From Clostridia bacterium (lineage in GTDB: Bacteria; Bacillota; Clostridia; Christensenellales; CAG-1252): DNA of 7,733 nucleotides. The notes beneath the pieces are model-generated. The model was not told the origin of the DNA. It worked only from the letters and a program-made list of their open reading frames with translations, and did no database searches. The stretch is taken from NCBI GenBank assembly GCA_016296985.1, contig JAEDHM010000069.1:1-7733 (forward strand). The letters run 5' to 3'. Positions 1-5,176 of the stretch are shown one piece after another. Positions within the stretch are counted from its first letter, which is position 1. Every line of letters starts with the position of its first letter. Both the position numbers and the translations under genes were made by a program.

Positions 1-1
1 T

Positions 2-835
2 TTCCCTCTAAAATCTTGGTCGGATTTGTGGGTGATAATCAGCACCCGTGACGGTGGTATAAGCATCTTGGGTGCTATTCCCGGCGGTGCGTTGGGCGTT
101 GCCATTGCGTGCAAGAGAAATAAGATAAATTTTGCCGAAGTTGCGGATATGATTGCTCCCGGCTTGATTTTAGGACAAGCGTTAGGAAGATGGGGCAACT
201 TTGTAAATCAAGAACTTTACGGCGAACTTATCACAAATCCAAAACAGCAATGGTTTCCCTTTGCCGTTCAAATTGACGAGCATTTTGTAGTTGACGAGGC
301 AGGACGTGTCGTTGACGTTTTATATGACCAGTGGTTTCAGGCGACTTTCTTTTATGAAATGATTCTCAACCTTATTGGTTTTGCAATCCTTATGGTTTTA
401 AGTAGAAAGTGCAAAAAGAATTTGGCTGTTTTTATGGCGTACCTAACTTGGTACTGCGTTGTTCGTTCTATTATGGAATCTATTAGAACGGATGCCGTAT
501 CTGTAGGCGGGGTTAAAATCGGCGTACTTGGTTGCGCCATAGCCGCAGTAGGTGGCTTCGTAGTATTTTTGCTTATCATGCTTGGAGTAATCAAAGTAGG
601 TATTCCCAAATATTTAAAACCCGAAGAGGAAACTGCAACTGAAGAAGTGGGCGCAGCTTCTGAAACCGTTGATGGTGAAGAAAGCGTAGTTGCAACGACC
701 GAAGTGGAAATTTCGAGTGAGCAAGACGAAATCGCCGAGGGCAAGGAGGCGAAGGATTCTTTTCGAGAAGAAGTTGAATCTATTGAAAACGTAGAAAATA
801 ATACTGAGGAAGAGGACAAATCCTCTGATAATTAA
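2..835 (+). CDS. lgt: Prolipoprotein diacylglyceryl transferase (Lgt), 5'-truncated by the window edge
   Basis: Lgt is an inner-membrane enzyme that moves diacylglycerol from phosphatidylglycerol to the lipobox cysteine of prelipoproteins, the first step of lipoprotein maturation. The frame is open from base 2, so the start lies upstream and 277 codons are visible. Recognition rests on the Lgt signature GRWGNFVNQELYG (nt 185-223), the preceding glycine-rich segment GGISILGAIPGG (nt 53-88), the ATFFYEMILNLIGF segment (helix plus YE motif, about nt 341-382) and the late VVRSIMESIR segment holding the conserved arginine region. Several hydrophobic helices follow the family pattern, the last at about nt 509-595. 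Two oddities stand out. The usual histidine of the HGGL-type motif is leucine here. After the last helix there is a tail of about 70 residues, roughly 27 of them Glu/Asp, which E. coli-type Lgt lacks. pncB follows after 11 nt. Family assignment is secure; the tail's function is unknown. Confidence 0.93.
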   Translation, partial: FPLKSWSDLWVIISTRDGGISILGAIPGGALGVAIACKRNKINFAEVADMIAPGLILGQALGRWGNFVNQELYGELITNPKQQWFPFAVQIDEHFVVDEAGRVVDVLYDQWFQATFFYEMILNLIGFAILMVLSRKCKKNLAVFMAYLTWYCVVRSIMESIRTDAVSVGGVKIGVLGCAIAAVGGFVVFLLIMLGVIKVGIPKYLKPEEETATEEVGAASETVDGEESVVATTEVEISSEQDEIAEGKEAKDSFREEVESIENVENNTEEEDKSSDN

Positions 836-846
836 AAGGTGATAAT

Positions 847-2298
847 ATGAGTAAATTTGATTGCAAAAGAAACCTAACTTTGTTGACCGACTTATACGAA
901 CTTACTATGATGTACGGCTATGATCGTAGCGGAATGAAGGATCGTGAAGCTGTATTTGATTTGTTTTTCCGTGGAACAAACGAATTGAGTTATGCAGTTG
1001 CCGCAGGTTTAGAACAAGCGATTGATTATATTCAAAACATAAGATTTGGCGAAGAAGAAATATCCTATCTTAGAAGTCTTGGTTTGTTTGACGAAAGTTT
1101 TTTGCAAAATCTTGCAAACTTTAAATTTACAGGTTCAATGTACGCTGTAAAAGAAGGAACAATCGTATTCCCTTACGAACCTATCGTGGTAGTTAAAGCG
1201 CCTATATTCCAAGCTCAGTTTGTTGAAACTGCTTTGCTCACCATTATCAACCACCAAACTCTTATCGCAACGAAAGCAAGCAAAATCGTCAACAACACTA
1301 CCGCTTCGGTAATGGAATTTGGGTTAAGACGCGCTCAGGGGCCCGATGCAGGTATTTACGGCGCAAGGGCTGCAATAATTGCGGGTTGCGCTTCTACGTC
1401 CAACGTTTTGGCAGGTCAAATGTTTGGCGTACCCGTGGCAGGCACCCACGCTCACAGTTGGGTAATGAGTTTCCCTGATGAAATCACTGCTTTTAGAGAA
1501 TACGCTAAACTTTTCCCCGACAGTTGTCTTTTGTTGGTTGATACCTATAATACCTTAGAAAGCGGTATCCCCAATGCCATAAAAGTTTTTGACGAACTTG
1601 TTGCTCAAGGTCATCGTCCCGTAGGTATTCGTATCGACTCGGGGGATCTTGCATATCTCACAAGTAAGGCAAGGGAAATGCTTGATGCAGCAGGGTATGA
1701 TTATACTAAAATTTGCGCATCGGGGGATATTGATGAAAACGTTTTAGTTGCTCTAAATGCTCAAGGTGCAAAAATCGATACCTATGGAATAGGTACTAAG
1801 TTGATAACTAGTTATAATAATCCAAGTTTGGGCGGTGTTTACAAGTTGTCCGCAATGGAAGAAGACGGCGTGTTAAAACCTAAAATCAAAATCAGTGATA
1901 CAATGGAAAAAATCACCAACCCAGGACTTAAAAAAATCGTTCGTTTCATTGGAAACGATACGGGAAAAGCAATTGCCGATTTGATTATGATTCAAGACGA
2001 GCCTTTGCCTGACGGAAGTCCTTATACCATTTTTGATCCTACCAATATTTGGAAAACAAAGACTGTGGTTGATTATCACGTAGATGAACTTTTGGTTGAA
2101 GTTATTCGTGACGGCGAGTTGGTTTACAAACTCCCCACAATAAAAGAAATTGCCGCTTATCACAAAAAATGTATGGGCGAGTTTTGGGAGCAATATAAAC
2201 GTATCACTGTTCCTCATATTTATAAGGTGGATTTATCTAAAAAATTATACGAATTAAAAAATTCTATGATAATTGCCGAGAAAAATGCAAAAAGATAA
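847..2298 (+). CDS. pncB: Nicotinate phosphoribosyltransferase
   Basis: This cytosolic NAD-salvage enzyme (Preiss-Handler route) converts nicotinate and PRPP to nicotinate mononucleotide, with ATP hydrolysis. The 483-residue length fits the Firmicutes-type family. Motifs in order are the N-terminal TDLYELTMMYGY (residues 14-25), RRAQGPDAG (161-169), GTHAHSWV (199-206), IRIDSGDL (261-268), ASGDIDE (291-297) and YGIGTKL (313-319, phosphate-binding loop). By family knowledge the histidine that is phosphorylated during the ATP cycle should be His203. All these motifs look intact, so the enzyme is predicted active. The ATG at 847 is preceded by AGGTG (837-841) at 5-nt spacing and begins 11 nt after the lgt stop, suggesting cotranscription. 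The stop codon directly touches the stop of the convergent gene. No signal peptide or membrane segment is visible. The main alternative, nicotinamide phosphoribosyltransferase, is less likely given the nicotinate-type motifs. Confidence 0.95.
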   Translation: MSKFDCKRNLTLLTDLYELTMMYGYDRSGMKDREAVFDLFFRGTNELSYAVAAGLEQAIDYIQNIRFGEEEISYLRSLGLFDESFLQNLANFKFTGSMYAVKEGTIVFPYEPIVVVKAPIFQAQFVETALLTIINHQTLIATKASKIVNNTTASVMEFGLRRAQGPDAGIYGARAAIIAGCASTSNVLAGQMFGVPVAGTHAHSWVMSFPDEITAFREYAKLFPDSCLLLVDTYNTLESGIPNAIKVFDELVAQGHRPVGIRIDSGDLAYLTSKAREMLDAAGYDYTKICASGDIDENVLVALNAQGAKIDTYGIGTKLITSYNNPSLGGVYKLSAMEEDGVLKPKIKISDTMEKITNPGLKKIVRFIGNDTGKAIADLIMIQDEPLPDGSPYTIFDPTNIWKTKTVVDYHVDELLVEVIRDGELVYKLPTIKEIAAYHKKCMGEFWEQYKRITVPHIYKVDLSKKLYELKNSMIIAEKNAKR

Positions 2299-2880
2299 TT
2301 AGTCTTGCAAAATCCCAAGCTTTTTGCAAAGACTTACAAGTTTTAAACTTTCCTCTTCGGGCGTCATGCCCGAAGTTTCTTTTTTAGCGTCGGCAACGCG
2401 CGTTTTTTCTTCGTCGTATTCTCTTTCCGCTTGATTAGAAAAGTCTTGCGTTATGGGAGATTTGCCAATATTTAGGTTCTCTTTTATTTTAATTTCCAAT
2501 CCTGCTTTTGCATCTTTCATAATTTTATTCAAAGTGTTGCAAACTTCGGCTTGATGGGTGTTTCTTGTCAATTCTGCGAAGGCTATCCATTTTTCCCTAA
2601 AAAGCGCAAGCCTATCTTCTTCAAGTTGCCATTGTTGTTTTGCTTCGCTTTCTATTTCTTCTTTCATTTCCATTGCCTTCATCAGAAGCTTTGAGATTTT
2701 ATCCTCTTTATTTCTAAACTCTTCGTTAATTTTATACGCTTCTTCAAGTTCTTCTTTAAGCGCGCAAATTCTTTCTTTTAGATCGCTGATTTTTTCCTCT
2801 AAAAAATGTTCGCTTTTTTCAATGTAGTCTTCTACTTCTCTTTTGTTATATCCCTTTTTTACCGTTGAAAACTTTGCCAT
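2299..2880 (-). CDS. DivIVA-domain coiled-coil protein (cell pole/division scaffold family)
   Basis: This 193-residue protein opens with FSTVKKGYNKREVEDYIEK (residues 4-22), which matches the N-terminal DivIVA signature (a short hydrophobic/basic stretch, GY, then EV and an aromatic). Residues about 20-100 are highly charged and heptad-like, predicting a long coiled coil. Residues about 110-140 are probably helical, and the C-terminal 50 residues are polar and likely disordered, ending in a short helix (SLKLVSLCKKLGILQ). DivIVA-family proteins bind negatively curved membrane at septa and poles and recruit division or wall-synthesis partners; that role here is inferred from the domain only. 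The start is well supported: AGGAG (plus-strand 2888-2892) lies 7 nt before the ATG. The gene is divergent from parE and convergent with pncB with no gap. It could be a divergent paralogue such as GpsB or SepIVA rather than the main DivIVA, so no symbol is given. Confidence 0.8.
   Translation of the reverse strand: MAKFSTVKKGYNKREVEDYIEKSEHFLEEKISDLKERICALKEELEEAYKINEEFRNKEDKISKLLMKAMEMKEEIESEAKQQWQLEEDRLALFREKWIAFAELTRNTHQAEVCNTLNKIMKDAKAGLEIKIKENLNIGKSPITQDFSNQAEREYDEEKTRVADAKKETSGMTPEEESLKLVSLCKKLGILQD
2301..2334. other. Imperfect inverted repeat at the pncB / DivIVA-gene junction
   Basis: AGTCTTGCAAAA (2301-2312) pairs with TTTTGCAAAGACT (2322-2334) apart from one bulged base, leaving a 9-nt loop. 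The hairpin begins two bases after the pncB stop and lies in the last codons of the convergent gene. On the minus strand it is followed, after about 7 nt, by a T-rich stretch (CTTTTTGCATTTTT) inside the pncB 3' end, so it may end the DivIVA-family transcript. No clean U-tract follows on the plus strand. The terminator role is inferred. Confidence 0.4.
2355..2385 (+). terminator. Intrinsic terminator of the lgt-pncB transcript, inside the opposing gene
   Basis: An 8-bp perfect GC-rich stem, CTTCGGGC (2355-2362) and GCCCGAAG (2368-2375), closes a 5-nt loop and is followed at once by TTTCTTTTTT (2376-2385). This is a textbook Rho-independent terminator for rightward transcription, 57 nt past the pncB stop. 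It lies within the coding sequence of the convergent DivIVA-family gene, covering about residues 169-176. There is no T-tract on the minus strand, so it should act in one direction only. Confidence 0.8.
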
Positions 2881-2887
2881 AATTTTT

Positions 2888-2892
2888 CTCCT
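2888..2892 (-). promoter_or_regulatory. Ribosome binding site of the DivIVA-family gene
   Basis: AGGAG on the minus strand, 7 nt upstream of the ATG whose first base is 2880. It fixes the start codon of the gene. I could not find a convincing -35/-10 pair for this gene further upstream. Confidence 0.8.
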
Positions 2893-3017
2893 GTGTTTAA
2901 GATAACCTAAACGAATGATAAGTTTTTGCCTAAAAAAACAATCTTTTGTCGGATAATAAAAAATAGTATTTTTTTCATTTGATATAGAGAAAAGTCCAGC
3001 ATTCTAGGTAGTTGAAA

Positions 3018-3045
3018 AAAATTCTTTTATTAATAAAAGAATTTT
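3018..3045. repeat. Perfect 28-bp AT-rich palindrome
   Basis: The left arm AAAATTCTTTTATT (3018-3031) is the exact reverse complement of the right arm AATAAAAGAATTTT (3032-3045), with no spacer. The flanking bases 3017 and 3046 no longer match. No gene ends here, so a terminator role is not obvious. It lies just upstream of the two candidate parE promoters and could be a binding site for a dimeric regulator. Its AT-richness also permits a chance or cruciform explanation. Confidence 0.75.
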
Positions 3046-3060
3046 AATGGAAAATGTAGT

Positions 3061-3069
3061 TGATATACT
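3061..3069 (+). promoter_or_regulatory. Candidate upstream extended -10 element for parEC
   Basis: TGATATACT fits the extended -10 pattern TGn followed by TATACT, one base from the TATAAT consensus. No good -35 is present at 16-18 bp, where the end of the 28-bp palindrome lies. Transcription would begin about 3076 and leave a leader of roughly 80 nt before the parE GTG. Assigned by pattern only. Confidence 0.35.
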
Positions 3070-3089
3070 AGAAATAGCAAATAACTTTG

Positions 3090-3098
3090 TGTTATAAT
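3090..3098 (+). promoter_or_regulatory. Extended -10 promoter for the parE-parC operon
   Basis: TGTTATAAT is a perfect extended -10 (TG, one base, then consensus TATAAT). No recognisable -35 lies at 16-18 bp, which extended -10 promoters often tolerate. A start near 3105 gives a leader of about 54 nt before the GTG at 3159. The leader contains short complementary pieces (GCAAA at 3111-3115 and TTTGC at 3129-3133), but the pairing is weak. This is the best promoter candidate in the window. Confidence 0.6.
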
Positions 3099-3148
3099 AT
3101 TAGCGTATGCGCAAATTTGCTTAATGCATTTGCATATTTCACTTATAC

Positions 3149-3153
3149 GGAGG
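3149..3153 (+). promoter_or_regulatory. Ribosome binding site that decides the parE start
   Basis: GGAGG lies 5 nt before the GTG at 3159. This near-perfect site selects the GTG over an in-frame TTG at 3087, which lies upstream of the likely transcription start and would add 24 residues unlike the family. Confidence 0.88.
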
Positions 3154-3158
3154 CTAAC

Positions 3159-5165
3159 GTGGAAGAAAGACGCGAATATACCGCGAAAGATATTGAGGTG
3201 TTAGAGGGGCTCGAGCCTGTTAGACTTAGACCCGGTATGTATATAGGCGGAACGGGAAGCCGTGGACTTCACCATATTTTGTGGGAAATCATTGACAACA
3301 GTATTGATGAAATCGCCAACGGTTTTGGCGGTACCGTTGATGTAATCATTTACGAGGACGGAAGCGTAAGTGTTGAAGACGACGGCAGAGGTATTCCTGT
3401 TGACATAGTAGAAAGTTTGGGAATCACCGGTGTCGAAGCTGTATTTACAAAACTTCACGCAGGCGGAAAGTTTAATGCAAATAATTATACCTTCTCCGGT
3501 GGTTTGCACGGTGTTGGTTCTGCAGTAACCAACGCTTTGTCCGAATGGCTTGAAGTTGTAATTTATAAAAACGGCCAAGTATACCGTCAACAATTCCATT
3601 CAATTGAAGTTGATGGAAAGATTAAAAGCGGTATTCCTAAAACGCCTTTGATTTGTACGGGAGAAAAGACAACAAAACACGGAAGCTTCGTCCGTTTTCT
3701 TCCCGATAAGCGTGTTTTTGGTGACGAAGTTCTTCATTTGCCTACAATTTGTAAGCGTATTCAAAACCTTGCATTTTTAAATCGTGGCGTTACTCTTTCA
3801 ATTGAAGACAAGAGAGAGGTTGACGACAGTTTGAATCCTTTTAAAGAGGTTTACCATTACGATGGCGGTATCTCTGATTTAGTTGCTTATATCAATGCGG
3901 ATAAGTCAAAGTTGCATGATGAGGTAGTTGATATTTCTGATGCTCAACCTACTTTCAAACTCGAGCTTGCTTTGCAGGGTACCTCGGATTTTTCCGAAAC
4001 GATTTCTTCTTACGTAAACAACATAAGTACAAGCGACGGTGGTACCCATGAAACAGGTTTTAAGAGCGCTTACACAAGGGTTATGAACGAATATGCTCGT
4101 TCAAGGGGATTCTTGAAAGATAAAGACGCAAATTTATTGGGTGAGGACTTCCGCGAAGGTTTGACAGTTGTTCTTGCAATCAAAATGCAAAACGTTCAAT
4201 TTGAAGGTCAAACAAAGGGCAAGTTGGGAAATCCCGAGGCAAAAAACCTTGTCGAAAACGCCGTTTATTCAAAGTTGACCACTTACTTTGCGGAAAAGAA
4301 ACATTTTGTAATCGGTGATGCTCTTATAGAAAAGGCTCTTGGCGCAGCTAAGGCGAGAGAAGCAAGTAAAAAAGCCAAGGATTTGGCAAGACAAAAAAAT
4401 AGTGTAAACAGCAACAGCTTGGTAGGGAAAATGGCTCCTTGTACAAGCAGAAAACCCGAGGTTTGTGAATTGTTTATCGTTGAGGGTGATTCTGCAGGCG
4501 GTAGCGCAAGACAGGGAAGGGATCGTACTACTCAAGCAATTCTTCCTTTGAGAGGAAAACCTTTAAACGCCGAAAAAACAAGAATTGAAAGATTGTTGGC
4601 AAACGAAGAAATTTGTACCATAATCGGTGCGTTAGGAACAGGAATCGCCGAAGATTTTGACATATCGTCTTTAAGATATCACAAGATTATTATTTTAGCA
4701 GACGCCGACCAAGACGGTGGTCATATTCGTTCAATATTGCTTACTTTCTTCTATCGTTATATGAAGCAATTGATTTCTGAGGGACACGTATATATCGGTA
4801 TGCCTCCTTTGTACAAAATTGAAAAGAAAGGCAATATTGTTTATGCGTACGACGATAAGGAGATGGAACAAATTTGCGCCGAAATGGGCAAAGGCTATAA
4901 GATTCAAAGATATAAAGGTTTAGGTGAAATGAACGCCGACCAACTTTGGGAAACAGCCCTAAATCCCAAAACACGTTCTCTTTGCAGGGTTACCTTGGAA
5001 AACGGAGCGTCCAACGCAGAAAGAATGATAACCACTTGGATGGGTGACAATATCGAGGCAAGAAGACAATATATTTTTAAAAACGCCAAGTTGGATAAAG
5101 AAGACAATTTTGCCAAAAAGATCAACGTTAAAAAACCTAATTTGGGCTCAAACGATGATAACTAA
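3159..5165 (+). CDS. parE: Type IIA DNA topoisomerase B subunit, probably topoisomerase IV ParE
   Basis: This is the ATPase and Toprim subunit of a gyrase/topoisomerase IV enzyme, which passes one DNA duplex through another using ATP. From the GTG start it has 668 residues. The GHKL ATPase domain shows Glu43 and Asn47 in EIIDNSIDE, DGRGIP (75-80) and GGLHGVG (114-120). The transducer carries QTK (351-353) with its catalytic lysine. The Toprim domain has EGDSAGGSA (442-450) and the metal-binding DADQD (515-519), and RYKGLGEMNADQLW (584-597) follows. Every key residue is present. ParE rather than GyrB is favoured by QTKGKLG instead of QTKTKLG, by the DADQDG variant, by the partner subunit's lack of a proper GyrA box and by the absence of dnaA/recF neighbours. 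These cues are recalled, not computed, so GyrB remains possible. parC follows after 11 nt. Confidence 0.9.
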   Translation: MEERREYTAKDIEVLEGLEPVRLRPGMYIGGTGSRGLHHILWEIIDNSIDEIANGFGGTVDVIIYEDGSVSVEDDGRGIPVDIVESLGITGVEAVFTKLHAGGKFNANNYTFSGGLHGVGSAVTNALSEWLEVVIYKNGQVYRQQFHSIEVDGKIKSGIPKTPLICTGEKTTKHGSFVRFLPDKRVFGDEVLHLPTICKRIQNLAFLNRGVTLSIEDKREVDDSLNPFKEVYHYDGGISDLVAYINADKSKLHDEVVDISDAQPTFKLELALQGTSDFSETISSYVNNISTSDGGTHETGFKSAYTRVMNEYARSRGFLKDKDANLLGEDFREGLTVVLAIKMQNVQFEGQTKGKLGNPEAKNLVENAVYSKLTTYFAEKKHFVIGDALIEKALGAAKAREASKKAKDLARQKNSVNSNSLVGKMAPCTSRKPEVCELFIVEGDSAGGSARQGRDRTTQAILPLRGKPLNAEKTRIERLLANEEICTIIGALGTGIAEDFDISSLRYHKIIILADADQDGGHIRSILLTFFYRYMKQLISEGHVYIGMPPLYKIEKKGNIVYAYDDKEMEQICAEMGKGYKIQRYKGLGEMNADQLWETALNPKTRSLCRVTLENGASNAERMITTWMGDNIEARRQYIFKNAKLDKEDNFAKKINVKKPNLGSNDDN

Positions 5166-5176
5166 GAGGGTAGCAT

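Larger units (their letters stand above)
2881..3158. other. AT-rich divergent intergenic region
   Basis: This 278-nt stretch separates the divergent DivIVA-family gene and parE and is the only sizeable non-coding gap in the window. It contains both ribosome binding sites, a perfect 28-bp palindrome (3018-3045) and two rightward extended -10 elements (3061-3069 and 3090-3098). I see no credible small ORF and no recognisable riboswitch or RNA gene. The leftward promoter was not identified. Confidence 0.7.

Noticed and set aside
352..819. 155-codon open frame on the minus strand across the 3' part of lgt
   Set aside because: It is antisense to clear Lgt sequence. Its Ser/Thr-rich composition is what the complement of a Glu-rich tail gives, and there is no ribosome binding site or family motif.
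2558..2827. 89-codon plus-strand open frame inside the DivIVA-family gene
   Set aside because: It is a Ser/Leu/Phe-rich complement of a Glu/Lys-rich coiled coil with no start signals.
2881..3017. Leftward promoter for the DivIVA-family gene
   Set aside because: Several AT-rich hexamers resemble -10 boxes (for example TATCAT and TATTAT on the minus strand), but none has a partner -35 at suitable spacing or an extended TG, so none is called.
3087..3158. Upstream TTG start extending ParE by 24 residues
   Set aside because: The extension overlaps the best promoter, lacks a ribosome binding site and does not resemble family N-termini. The GTG at 3159 has GGAGG at ideal spacing.
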